A stretch of 64,000 nucleotides of DNA, from NCBI RefSeq assembly GCF_900111295.1, contig NZ_FOGT01000007.1, positions 124,001 through 188,000 of the forward strand, given 5' to 3'. Numbering within the stretch: the first letter of the stretch is position 1; each line of letters starts with the position of its first letter. The DNA comes from Salipaludibacillus aurantiacus. Lineage in GTDB: Bacteria; Bacillota; Bacilli; Bacillales; Salisediminibacteriaceae. Below are positions 8,372 through 15,811 of the stretch, one piece after another. A program made the position numbers and the translations under genes. The notes under the pieces are model-generated. The model was not told the origin of the DNA. It saw only the letters and a list, made by a program, of their open reading frames with translations, and did not search any database.

Positions 8372-8605
8372 ATGAAAAAAGGAATTATTGGATTATTGTC
8401 TTTAGGACTTGTATTTGCAGCAGGCACACAGGTTTTGGCAACTTCGGACAATGGGTTTTCTAATTTCCACGACATGCTTCCATTTATGCAGGAAATGCAT
8501 CCAGAATGGTCTGAGGAAGAGCTGGAAGAGATGTATAATGCGTGCCACGGAGAAAATGGCAGCCGGGGAGCTGGAATGATGCAAGGAAACACGATAGTTG
8601 ATTAA
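8372..8605 (+). CDS. small exported protein, 77 aa, function unknown
   Basis: An N-terminal signal peptide (GIIGLLSLGLVFAAGTQVLA) is followed by about 50 residues rich in Met, Glu and His (MLPFMQEMHPEWSEEELEEM, then NACHGENG and GAGMMQG) with a single Cys. I do not know the family. The Met/His/Cys content hints at metal binding, which would fit the nearby copper genes, but that is guesswork. AAAGGAG is 9 nt before the ATG at 8372, whereas the ATG at 8363 overlaps the RBS, so the later start is preferred. Confidence 0.65.
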   Translation: MKKGIIGLLSLGLVFAAGTQVLATSDNGFSNFHDMLPFMQEMHPEWSEEELEEMYNACHGENGSRGAGMMQGNTIVD

Positions 8606-8655
8606 GGAAAACTTACACACTTCCCTTCTAAATTAACTATTTTAAATACACTTCA

Positions 8656-8682
8656 CAGAGTCGTGTATGCGGCTCTTTTCTT
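8656..8682 (+). terminator. terminator of the small exported protein gene
   Basis: AGAGTCG pairs with CGGCTCT (one G-U) and is followed by TTTTCTT. Confidence 0.55.
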
Positions 8683-8750
8683 ACAGCGATTAGTATATAT
8701 TCCAATCTTTTGCTTGAAATTTATGTTTAACAACTCGCAGTTAAAAATAT

Positions 8751-8790
8751 AAAGAGAGTACACGTTAAGCCCACAGTGTACTCTCTTTTA
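8751..8790. terminator. bidirectional terminator
   Basis: AAAGAGAGTACAC (8751-8763) pairs perfectly with GTGTACTCTCTTT (8776-8788). Runs of T or A follow on both strands, so it can end the minus-strand glutaredoxin gene. Confidence 0.85.
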
Positions 8791-8799
8791 CAGTGACGG

Positions 8800-9066
8800 T
8801 TATTTAACCAGCTCCTGGATACGCTCTTTATTTGCTTCAAACCCTATTAATATTTCAGGCTTTTTCAAAAATCCCACGAAGGATTTTTCTTTAAACAGTA
8901 AAGCAGGCACCATTTTTGAACCAGTCAGCTTAATAAGTCTTTGCTCTTTTTTTGGATTTTTACTCACGTCATGTTCTTCATAACTAACCTTGTTCTTGGA
9001 AAGAAACTCTTTCGCCATTTTGCAATCCATTCATCCTGGGCGTGTGAAAACTTCAACTTTAAACAT
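8800..9066 (-). CDS. glutaredoxin-like protein, probable selenoprotein with UxxC active site
   Basis: The ATG at 9066-9064 has GGAGG 5 nt upstream. It opens a frame MFKVEVFTRPG, TGA (9033-9031), MDCKMAKEFL and on to a stop at 8800, 88 residues in all. Glutaredoxin and NrdH proteins begin with a beta strand, then PGCxxC; here the UGA is the first Cys of that motif, giving U-M-D-C. The rest matches the fold: SYEEHDV strand, the cis-Pro loop SKMVPALLF (normally TVP), the GF motif (VGFLKKPEILIGF) and the last helix. If translation started only at the internal ATG at 9030 the protein would lack strand 1 and the active site, and that ATG has no RBS. Thiol-redox UxxC proteins are a known selenoprotein class. 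A hairpin lies downstream of the UGA (separate entry). Confidence 0.88.
8999..9013 (-). promoter_or_regulatory. candidate bacterial SECIS hairpin of the glutaredoxin gene
   Basis: On the minus strand, GAAAGA (9013-9008) pairs perfectly with TCTTTC (9004-8999) around a GTT loop. A further G-C pair is possible past a bulged C. Twenty-three nucleotides separate the UGA from the loop, and the loop starts with G as in cueP. No family sequence constraint explains this stem. Confidence 0.6.
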
Positions 9067-9068
9067 AA

Positions 9069-9191
9069 TTACCTCCAGTTAATTATTAATAAGGGTCTTT
9101 TAATTGCCAGTTTTAAATAGTGTTCCCTCATCTGACTCTTTGTTATAAACGGCCACTGCTGTTTAAAAAACTCATACCCTAAGCCCTGCAT
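9069..9191 (-). CDS. possible 40-aa ORF just upstream of the glutaredoxin
   Basis: ATG 9191-9189, with TGAGG 8 nt before it, runs to a TAA that overlaps the glutaredoxin leader. The product is basic and aromatic (YEFFKQQWPF, RPLLIINW). The same frame stays open a little upstream of the ATG, so this may be the tail of a decayed gene. I do not recognise it. Confidence 0.2.
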   Translation of the reverse strand: MQGLGYEFFKQQWPFITKSQMREHYLKLAIKRPLLIINWR

Positions 9192-9339
9192 TTTAAAAAC
9201 CTCAGGAAGAAATGAATCTGTAAAAAATACTTTTATATCTTAAAGTTATCCACCTCTGCTAATAAAGTAAAAAACACATTTAAAAGAGATTTATGACTAC
9301 GTTAAACCCCTCTACTTTAATAGTTTGGAACTTTCTACT

Positions 9340-9440
9340 ACAAGCGTAGAGGTTTAGGGAGGGGGGTATCAGGAAAAAGAAAAAGAGACGAGACGGGTAA
9401 AGCTGAAAAAAGGAACCCCTCCCCTGCTTACTTTAACTAA
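9340..9440 (+). promoter_or_regulatory. structured leader of the multicopper oxidase gene
   Basis: GGGAGGGG at about 9358-9366 can pair with CCCCTCCC at about 9416-9423, and CCTCTAC (about 9307-9314) with GTAGAGG (about 9345-9351). Two GC-rich stems thus precede the RBS. Whether they regulate anything is unknown; the rest of 9077-9468 shows no gene beyond the doubtful 40-aa frame. Confidence 0.3.
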
Positions 9441-9468
9441 TACATAGAAAAATTGGAGGTTGATATAT

Positions 9469-10953
9469 ATGAATAAAACAGGTGTCTTTATAGTAATGCT
9501 TCTCATAGTCATAGGAGGTGCAGGCTGGTTTTTCGCAGAAAATATGCCTCAAAGGGGAGCCCCAATGACTGGAGGCGGAATGAATCCTCCATCCGATAAC
9601 ACAAACACTCAATCTTCCAGTGCAGAGGAGAAAGCCTTGCCTATTCCTCCGCTTTTAGAAGACAAAAACCCCGAGCAGGGAAAAGCGGAGTTTGATCTGA
9701 TTGCTCAGGAAGGGACAACGGAATTTTTTAACGGAAAAGAATCTGACACATACGGCTATAATGGCAACTATCTTGGACCGGTTATTCGTGTCAGAAACGG
9801 AGACGATGTGAAAGTGAATGTTAAAAATGAACTTAGTGATGCTACTACCGTCCACTGGCACGGTCTGGAGGTAGACGGAACTGAGGACGGGGGGCCACAT
9901 TCGGGTATTGAGTCTGGTGAAACATGGGACCCTGAATTCCCAATTGAGCAGCCGGCGGCCACCTTATGGTACCATCCACACTTGCTTCATAAAACAGGTG
10001 AGCAAGTATACAAAGGTCTTGCCGGAATGTTTATCATTGAAGACGACATTTCGGACAGCCTGAATATCCCTAAGGAATACGGTGAAAATGATATTCCCTT
10101 AATCGTACAGGATAAACAGTTTTCTTCTGATGGAACGTTCGAATATAATCTGAACAGACATGATATTATGATGGGGCTTCAGGGGGACACTGTGCTTGTA
10201 AACGGGGCGGTAAATCCGTATCTTGAAGTTCCTCAAGGTAAAGTAAGGCTTCGGGTATTAAACGGCTCAAACGCTCGAACCTATAATTTCAAACTGAGCA
10301 ATGACCAGAAATTTCATCAAATAGCCAGCGATGGAGGGTTCCTGGAACAGCCGGCAGAAATGACAAACGTTGTTTTAAGTTCTGCTGAAAGAGCGGAGAT
10401 CATCGTTGATTTTTCTGAGTTTGAAGAAGGCGACACTCTGGAGCTTACTGATCAGGGCACCCCTTTTATGAGCTTTCGGGTCACCGGAGAAGAAGGTCAC
10501 CAGGCAGACCTTCCCGGGCAGTTAACAACGATAGAAGAAATTAATCCATCCGAAGCGGTAAGAACAAGAGAATTTGTATTCCAGGGAATGGGCAGAAACG
10601 TTAATATTAATGGAAAGCAAATGGACATCAACCGGATTGACGAAGTGATCTCCTTAAATGAGACGGAAATTTGGGAAATCACCAATGAAGCAGGCGGAAT
10701 GATGGGCGGAATGGGTGGAAATGGAGGAATGATCCATCCATTCCATGCGCACGGCGTTCAGTTCCAGGTTCTTGACCGTGATGGGAACCCGCCCCCGCCA
10801 AACGAAACAGGGTGGAAAGATACGATTCTCGTGTCTCCCGGCGAAAAAGTAAGAGTCATAGCCACCTTCGAACATCCCGGAGTGTTTATGTACCATTGCC
10901 ACATTCTCGAACACGAAGATGCAGGGATGATGGGACAGTTTGAAGTTGAATAA
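9469..10953 (+). CDS. multicopper oxidase (CueO/laccase-like), membrane-anchored or exported
   Basis: 494 residues. An N-terminal hydrophobic segment (VFIVMLLIVIGGAGWFF) serves as signal anchor, followed by a Ser/Thr/Asn linker. Three cupredoxin domains follow. Copper ligands are all visible: VHWHGLE and WYHPH in domain 1, HPFHAHG near residue 420 and MYHCHILEHEDAGMMG near the C-terminus. The Cys of HCH bridges type 1 and type 3 copper, with Met as axial type 1 ligand. Met- and Gly-rich stretches (MTGGGMN, GGMMGGMGGNGGM) resemble those that bind Cu(I) in CueO. The likely role is Cu(I) or metal oxidation outside the membrane. The start at 9469 is 9 nt after GGAGG; a TTG just after the RBS at 9460 is less likely. 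It is convergent with psuK. Confidence 0.9.
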   Translation: MNKTGVFIVMLLIVIGGAGWFFAENMPQRGAPMTGGGMNPPSDNTNTQSSSAEEKALPIPPLLEDKNPEQGKAEFDLIAQEGTTEFFNGKESDTYGYNGNYLGPVIRVRNGDDVKVNVKNELSDATTVHWHGLEVDGTEDGGPHSGIESGETWDPEFPIEQPAATLWYHPHLLHKTGEQVYKGLAGMFIIEDDISDSLNIPKEYGENDIPLIVQDKQFSSDGTFEYNLNRHDIMMGLQGDTVLVNGAVNPYLEVPQGKVRLRVLNGSNARTYNFKLSNDQKFHQIASDGGFLEQPAEMTNVVLSSAERAEIIVDFSEFEEGDTLELTDQGTPFMSFRVTGEEGHQADLPGQLTTIEEINPSEAVRTREFVFQGMGRNVNINGKQMDINRIDEVISLNETEIWEITNEAGGMMGGMGGNGGMIHPFHAHGVQFQVLDRDGNPPPPNETGWKDTILVSPGEKVRVIATFEHPGVFMYHCHILEHEDAGMMGQFEVE

Positions 10954-10965
10954 TTTTCATTCGGT

Positions 10966-10997
10966 AAACGGCTTGCATGTATGCAAGCCGTTTCTTG
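10966..10997 (+). terminator. terminator of the multicopper oxidase gene
   Basis: AAACGGCTTGCAT and ATGCAAGCCGTTT pair perfectly around GT, followed by CTTG. Confidence 0.8.
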
Positions 10998-11067
10998 TTG
11001 GTGATTTGTTCCTTACCCGGATCCCAGCCATGCTAAAGCAATTTAATGCCTCCCTAAAATAGGTCAC

Positions 11068-11934
11068 TTACCCAGGCAACGCCCCCACATACGTACACGT
11101 GTGAGAAGACACCTCTACTGCCCGTTCAGCTGACTGAAGGATATTATCCGTTTTCAAATAGTTAGCGAGAAAACTTCCCGCGAATGAATCCCCTGCAGCT
11201 GTTGTATCCACCACTTCTACTTCAGGCGGCGATAATTCGACAAAGTCACCGTCATAAAAAAATAAGCAGCCTTTTTCCCCAAGCTTTAAAATTGGAATAG
11301 CCACCAATTGCTTGAGCTTCAAAAGAATATTCCGCGGATTTTCTTCGCCCGTAAGAAGCACACCTTCCTCATAATTTGGAAAGAAAAACGTGACTCCTTC
11401 GAGAAATTTTAAAAGAGCATCCTTATGATCTTTTAGAAAATAGGTTGAGCTAGGATCCAAAGCTACGGGAATATCAGCTGCGAACGCCATTTCTTTGGCT
11501 TTTCTCACCGCCTTTTGAGTGGACTCCGAAAAGAAACTGTAGCCGGATAAGTAAATAAGCTCACTTGAATCCAGTCCTTGAATGTCTTTTTCCGACAAAA
11601 ATAAGTTTGCTCCTCTGTCAGTAATCATTGACCTCTCGCCAGTGTCGTTATCAATCATCAGAACAATAGAACCTGTTTTATCTTTGTCTTCTTTTGTGAC
11701 CACAGGGGTGACTCCCTGACGCTTGCTTTCTTCTATTAAATAATTTCCAAACAGATCATTGCCGACCTTTCCGATCAGCCGGCAGCTGACTCCTTCCCTG
11801 CTGATAAACGACGCGACATTATTGGCCTGCCCACCCGGACGGCAGTTGATTTTTCCGCCCGTGTCGGTGCCGATATTGGTCTCAGCTTTCTGAACTAAAA
11901 TATCCACCGTTAAATCGCCGATCACCGTGATCAT
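11068..11934 (-). CDS. psuK: PfkB-family kinase, probable pseudouridine kinase
   Basis: 288 residues of the ribokinase/PfkB fold: the GGQANNVAS motif near residue 34-42 binds sugar, and DTTAAGDSFAG near 245-255 carries the catalytic Asp and the anion hole. Pseudouridine kinase phosphorylates pseudouridine to its 5'-phosphate. The assignment rests on the partner: its start overlaps the end of psuG by 4 bp (ATGA type), so the two are translationally coupled. Alone it could be called only a PfkB sugar/nucleoside kinase. Confidence 0.82.
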   Translation of the reverse strand: MITVIGDLTVDILVQKAETNIGTDTGGKINCRPGGQANNVASFISREGVSCRLIGKVGNDLFGNYLIEESKRQGVTPVVTKEDKDKTGSIVLMIDNDTGERSMITDRGANLFLSEKDIQGLDSSELIYLSGYSFFSESTQKAVRKAKEMAFAADIPVALDPSSTYFLKDHKDALLKFLEGVTFFFPNYEEGVLLTGEENPRNILLKLKQLVAIPILKLGEKGCLFFYDGDFVELSPPEVEVVDTTAAGDSFAGSFLANYLKTDNILQSAERAVEVSSHTCTYVGALPG

Positions 11935-12830
11935 TGATAATACTCCTTTGCAAGTTGCGCGGCCGTCTTCGCATTATTGATCATCAACGAGAAATTTGCT
12001 TTCACACTGGATCCTTCTGTTATATCCTTAATTTTTGATAAAAGAAAAGGGGTCACTTCTTTCCCTGAGATGTGTTTATCTTTTGCTTCCTGGAGCGCTT
12101 CTTTAATGACTTTGTCGATTAATTCAGCATCCAGTTCGTCTTCTTCAGGGATAGGGACAACGACAGAAACGGCATGGTTCAAATTCAGCTTGTCCTGCAC
12201 TTTCAAAAGCTCGGCTATGGAGTATTTATCCAGCTTCTCTATCGTTATGCCGGTATCACGTATGTAAAAACCAGGGTATCTATCAGTCTCGTAACCGTAA
12301 ATCGGCACTCCTGCCGTCTCTAAATATTCGACAGTTTTAGGAATATCAAGAATCGATTTCACTCCGGCACTGACGATGCACACCTTCGTTTTGGCTAGCG
12401 CGAGCAGATCAGCGGAAATATCAAACGTCTCATCCACTCCGTAATGCACACCGCCCAGTCCGCCGGTGGCAAAAAACCGGATACCGGCCTGTTCAGCCGC
12501 AAACATCGTCGCCGCCACAGTCGTGGCGCCGTCTTTCCTGCCCGCCAATACTCTCGGGATATCGTGGATACTCGTTTTAAAGGCGTCTCGGGATTTCCCC
12601 AGGCGTTCAATTTCGTCCGTCGTCAGCCCAATTTTTATGTTCCCGTCCATGATCGCAATGGTCGCCGGCACCGCCCCCTGCTCTCTGATCGTTTCCTCCA
12701 CCTTCACGGCCAGTTCAACATTTTGCGGATAAGGAAAGCCATGGGAAATAATCGTAGACTCCAGAGCGACCACCGGTTTCCCAGCGTTTAACGCCCTTTG
12801 AACTTCCTCTTTTATCTTCAAAAATTCCAT
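11931..12830 (-). CDS. psuG: pseudouridine-5'-phosphate glycosidase
   Basis: 299 residues, the normal family length. The PsuG signatures are clear: VALESTIISHGFPYPQN near residues 21-37, ATIAIMDGNIKIGL, ATGGLGGVHYG (about 140-150) and the Asn-rich C-terminal segment. The enzyme splits pseudouridine 5'-phosphate into uracil and ribose 5-phosphate, salvaging modified nucleosides from RNA turnover. It is first in the psuG-psuK operon, with GGAGG 8-9 nt before the ATG. A weak promoter (TTTACA, 17 bp, TAAATT on the minus strand) lies about 80-110 bp upstream. Confidence 0.92.
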   Translation of the reverse strand: MEFLKIKEEVQRALNAGKPVVALESTIISHGFPYPQNVELAVKVEETIREQGAVPATIAIMDGNIKIGLTTDEIERLGKSRDAFKTSIHDIPRVLAGRKDGATTVAATMFAAEQAGIRFFATGGLGGVHYGVDETFDISADLLALAKTKVCIVSAGVKSILDIPKTVEYLETAGVPIYGYETDRYPGFYIRDTGITIEKLDKYSIAELLKVQDKLNLNHAVSVVVPIPEEDELDAELIDKVIKEALQEAKDKHISGKEVTPFLLSKIKDITEGSSVKANFSLMINNAKTAAQLAKEYYQ

Positions 12831-13505
12831 TTACAGACCTCCATTCTTTTCTTTTTGAAAAAAATTGGCTTTGACCCTGTATGAGGGTGAGCACTCCTGT
12901 CCTTAATTTAACTTAGGAAGAAATTATTGTAAACCCTTACATCGTTGGTTTATCAGGGAGTTTTTAATATGGAGGGAGGCAGAGGATAAGAAGAAATTGG
13001 TGACTTTGAGTGGGTGTCTCAATCAGACGGCGGTTCCGCAGCAAGCTTGTAAAAACGGAGGGCATTTGGGGGTGAGTGCAACAATCATGGAGGGGTTCGC
13101 CACAATCCCTCCGAAATGTGCAACAATCCCGACAAAAACTGTCACAATCAATGGCCAATCCGCAACAATCACAACTCAAACTGCAACAATCGATTGTTGG
13201 GTTCTTAAGTGGAGGGGCCGGAATAGGAGAACTCCATCAAATAATGGTAGGAGCATCTCAAATATCTCGGGGAGTGCATCAAATTTCCCGTGCTCCCTAA
13301 TGTCTTCTCCGCTCTTTCTTAGATTAAAGACTTCTTACATCTTGCTGCTAGATCCATACCTCTCACACCTGTTTCATCCCGCCCATATTCTATATAAAGA
13401 ATTGAATTATTTTACAATTTTTAAGTAATATTTACCTTTTTGAAGATAAATAGAGATACAGTAACTTAAATTACTATATTGTTAAAATTTGACTGATTTA
13501 CAGGT
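12831..13505. other. divergent intergenic region between psuG and sipW1
   Basis: Holds the psuG promoter zone and, at 13074-13300, a composite repeat (next entry). The overlapping opposite frames (12964-13428) are 21-bp periodicity artefacts. No further gene seen. Confidence 0.5.
13074..13300 (+). repeat. composite 21-bp array, copy 1 (6 ACAATC units + 3 TCAAAT units)
   Basis: ACAATC at 13081, 13102, 13123, 13144, 13165 and 13186 (five exact 21-bp steps). A conserved linker follows, starting with the palindrome CAACAATCGATTGTTG and containing CTTAAGTGGAGGGGCCGG. Then TCAAAT at 13237, 13258 and 13279 (again 21-bp steps). Last ACAATC to first TCAAAT is 51 bp. About 120 bp is nearly identical to copies at 15838, 23299 and 31495. 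Confidence 0.92.
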
Positions 13506-13534
13506 TTTACATATATATATTAGTGATATACTAT
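13506..13534 (+). promoter_or_regulatory. sigma-A promoter of the sipW1 operon
   Basis: -35 TTTACA (13506-13511), 17-bp spacer, -10 TACTAT (13529-13534). Confidence 0.6.
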
Positions 13535-13539
13535 TTAAA

Positions 13540-13559
13540 TTGTTAGTTATAACGAACAA
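13540..13559 (+). promoter_or_regulatory. palindromic operator at the sipW1 start site
   Basis: A 20-bp near-perfect palindrome: TTGTTaGTTAT joined to AACgAACAA, with a single symmetric mismatch pair. It lies right after the -10 box, where a bound repressor would block transcription. The half-site TAACGAACAA recurs at about 14159 before tasA1. The regulator is not known. Confidence 0.5.
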
Positions 13560-13576
13560 AAAGAGGAGGAGATTTG

Positions 13577-14143
13577 GTGAAAAAGACAGTTAATTCTTTA
13601 TTAACTGCTGTGCTTTTAGTCATCTTTTTAGCGGCAGGATTTGTTATTTATCAGACAAACACGGCGTCTGATGAACCTCCTTCTATACTGGGATATAAGA
13701 CCTTTATTGTACTAACTGGAAGTATGAGGCCGACTTTGGAACCTGGCGATTTAGTCATTTCCAAAACCCCTGACCAGGAAGAAAGCATTGGCCAGGGCGA
13801 TGTTATTACATATAAAAACGATCAGGGAGTGGTTGCCACTCACCGTGTGATTGATGTCCTTACCCATGACGGCCAAACTGTTTTTCAGACTCAGGGAGAT
13901 GCAAATAATTCACCAGATAATTATGTCATTACAATGGATCAGATTTACGGCTCGCAGATTACCCACATCCCTAAGTTTGGGTACGTGTTGAATTATGCTG
14001 GCTCAACTGCAGGGATTATCACTTTAATTGTGCTTCCATTAATCTACTTATTTTTTTCAGAAATAGTGACAAAGAACAGGAAAAAGAACAAAGCAGCTGG
14101 CAAAAGAGGAGAAGAACCTTCCCCTACAGATACCAGCCTTTAA
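13577..14143 (+). CDS. sipW: SipW-like type I signal peptidase (S26B)
   Basis: 188 residues. A membrane segment lies near residues 8-24 and a second near 150-170. The catalytic Ser is in VLTGSMRP (about residue 50) and a His replaces the usual Lys (VATHRVID, about 90). This makes it the ER-type S26B class to which SipW belongs. SipW processes TasA-type fibre subunits in Bacillus, and a TasA-like gene follows. The start is taken as GTG 13577, 7 nt after GGAGG; the TTG three bases before is closer than normal. The Lys/Arg-rich tail after the second membrane segment is cytoplasmic. It is first gene of a three-gene operon mirrored at 42.8-45.0 kb. Confidence 0.88.
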   Translation: MKKTVNSLLTAVLLVIFLAAGFVIYQTNTASDEPPSILGYKTFIVLTGSMRPTLEPGDLVISKTPDQEESIGQGDVITYKNDQGVVATHRVIDVLTHDGQTVFQTQGDANNSPDNYVITMDQIYGSQITHIPKFGYVLNYAGSTAGIITLIVLPLIYLFFSEIVTKNRKKNKAAGKRGEEPSPTDTSL

Positions 14144-14195
14144 AAAACAACTTAAGCAGTAACGAACAAGTTTGCGATAGGAGCTGAGAAGTACA

Positions 14196-14251
14196 TTCTT
14201 TATCTGGGCACTTGGAATGTATGGAGCGAGTAGTGCAACCGACTTCCAATA
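14196..14251 (+). promoter_or_regulatory. hairpin between sipW1 and tasA1
   Basis: TACATTC pairs with GAATGTA with a ~16-nt loop and no T run. It may mark differential expression or mRNA processing that favours the structural subunit. Weak evidence. Confidence 0.3.
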
Positions 14252-14285
14252 TACTAATCAAATTTAGAAAGTGGAGGAATGTGAC

Positions 14286-15047
14286 ATGAACAAAAGAAAA
14301 GTGATTTTAGGTACAGTAGTAGGGGGAGCTTTACTAGCAGCAGTGGGATTTGGCACCACGGCACAGTTCCAGGAAACATTCAGCAGTGACGGTCCAAATG
14401 AAATTAACGCCGCTGAATTCGTGGTAGTTGAAAACTGGGGCAGCTTATCAGAAACGGTTTCAATTGATAAGTTTGCTCCTGGACAAGCTGGTTTATATCA
14501 ATTCGGTATTGATGCAAGAGGGGCGGAAGTACCTGTAGAGATCACTGTGGACGCCACCGTTTCAGGTGAATTAGCAGGTGAAGGCACACCGGTCACTTTT
14601 GAACTGGTTGAAACGACTGGTACTGGTTATGATTTGGTGGACGACGACTATTCTGACGGTTTATCCGCGAGTACTACTGACAAGGCCGTTACTTATGCTT
14701 TGGTGTGGGATTGGGAAGCTGGAAAAGAAGGTTATGACCATAATGCATTTGCAGGAAAATCCGCTGAATTTGAAATTGAAGTAGACGCTACCCAAATTGT
14801 TGAAAAAGAGCTTGTTACAAATGTTTATACAGGACAGGCAGGTTCATTTAACGGTGTTGAAATTAAGTTTGAAGGAAACACGATCAAGTTTGAAATTGAT
14901 GGCAAAACATTTGAAGTGGGAGATAATGTGTACCAAGTGCGCAATAACGGAACTCAAATTCAAGTCCACGCTGCCCACAATAACGGCAACCAAGGCCTTG
15001 GAACTCTTGAAATCAACATTCCTCAAGGTTTCTTAGACAAAGAATAA
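14286..15047 (+). CDS. TasA/CalY (camelysin) family fibre subunit
   Basis: 253 residues from the ATG at 14286, 8 nt after GGAGG; a GTG at 14271 lies inside the RBS. The N-terminus (KVILGTVVGGALLAAVGFGTTAQF) is the SipW-type signal of TasA/CalY proteins. The mature domain NEINAAEFVVV then EITVDATVSGEL is the beta-rich TasA core. TasA proteins assemble into extracellular fibres of the biofilm matrix; camelysin relatives have been called metalloproteases, but no HExxH is seen here. The C-terminal ~60 residues are extra relative to short family members. It lies between its signal peptidase and a secreted polyampholyte. Confidence 0.82.
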   Translation: MNKRKVILGTVVGGALLAAVGFGTTAQFQETFSSDGPNEINAAEFVVVENWGSLSETVSIDKFAPGQAGLYQFGIDARGAEVPVEITVDATVSGELAGEGTPVTFELVETTGTGYDLVDDDYSDGLSASTTDKAVTYALVWDWEAGKEGYDHNAFAGKSAEFEIEVDATQIVEKELVTNVYTGQAGSFNGVEIKFEGNTIKFEIDGKTFEVGDNVYQVRNNGTQIQVHAAHNNGNQGLGTLEINIPQGFLDKE

Positions 15048-15105
15048 ATTTTTAGGGTAAGAGGGGATCCTCTTGCCCTTGCTTCAATATAAAGGGGCGA
15101 TATAA

Positions 15106-15678
15106 ATGAAACATCTTGCACTCTTCACTCTGACATTAGCCATCCTCATTGTTGCTGCTTCAAAATTTACCGAGGACAGTTACGCCTTATTCCACCATTC
15201 AGCGTCTACCAGCTTTGAGATTCAGGCAGATGATGAATTTGATACGGATAAGGATAAGGATAAGGATAAGGACAAAGATAAAGATAAAGATAAAGATAAA
15301 GATAATGATAAAGACAACGACAAAGGCAACAATAGAGACAATGAGAAAAACAACCGGGACAAGGATAATGGTAATGATAAGGACGATAAGGGAAACAACG
15401 AGAACAACAACCAGGACCAAAATGAGGGTAAAGCGAAAGATACTCAAAACAACAAAGGTAATGATAATAGAGAGAATGAGAACAAAAAGGATAAAGACAC
15501 AGACAGCAACAATGAGGGAGATATAGCTGAAAGTGGAGAAAGCGGTAAAGATAAGAGCGAAGATATGACCCATGATCATAATGAAGATAACGAAGATAAC
15601 GACTCTTCCCTTTCTGGCGACAATGAAACGACTGAAGATAGTAAGGACGAAGGAAATGGAGAATCTGCCGAAAAATAA
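15106..15678 (+). CDS. secreted low-complexity Asp/Lys polyampholyte of the tasA1 operon
   Basis: 190 residues. A signal peptide (LALFTLTLAILIVAASKF) leads into a short stretch SYALFHHSASTSFEIQA that resembles the mature start of TasA proteins. From about residue 47 on there is only charged, polar low complexity: (DK)n, then N/D/K/E/G-rich text with no Cys and hardly any hydrophobics. Such a tail is probably disordered. It may be a matrix filler, an ion-binding polymer, or a partner of the fibre, as TapA is for TasA; function is inference. It starts 58 bp after tasA1, in the same operon. The paralogous operon ends with a protein of the same style (42836-43690). Confidence 0.7.
   Translation: MKHLALFTLTLAILIVAASKFTEDSYALFHHSASTSFEIQADDEFDTDKDKDKDKDKDKDKDKDKDNDKDNDKGNNRDNEKNNRDKDNGNDKDDKGNNENNNQDQNEGKAKDTQNNKGNDNRENENKKDKDTDSNNEGDIAESGESGKDKSEDMTHDHNEDNEDNDSSLSGDNETTEDSKDEGNGESAEK
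15241..15312 (+). repeat. hexanucleotide repeat coding for (Asp-Lys)n
   Basis: GATAAG and GATAAA units, about twelve in a row with two interruptions (GACAAA, GATAAT). Slippage would change length by whole Asp-Lys pairs without frameshift. Confidence 0.85.
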
Positions 15679-15692
15679 AAAATGGTTTGACG

Positions 15693-15727
15693 AAAGAGAG
15701 GCATAATTAGAGTGCCTCTCTTTTTGT
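15693..15727 (+). terminator. terminator of the sipW1-tasA1 operon
   Basis: AAAGAGAGGCA pairs with TGCCTCTCTTT; TTTTTG follows. Confidence 0.85.
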
Positions 15728-15811
15728 CATGTTGGGTTTCTTTAATTATGTTTTTCGATCACCACTTAGCTGATTGCTTCAATGAGGGAGCGTTTGATGA
15801 AATTTGGTAAT

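Noticed and set aside
13000-13430. Long opposing open frames with heptad-like repeats (Gln-Gln-Ser or Asp-Cys-Cys motifs) in the arrays, also near 6056, 7965, 15759, 23148, 31347, 49032 and 57814
   Set aside because: A 21-bp period is seven codons, so any frame free of stops in one unit stays open. Frames exist on both strands at once, lack RBS, and the between-core bases vary freely.
15149-15579. Alternative frames on both strands over the polyampholyte gene
   Set aside because: Simple-sequence DNA opens all frames; only the 15106 frame has a start with signal peptide and fits the operon.
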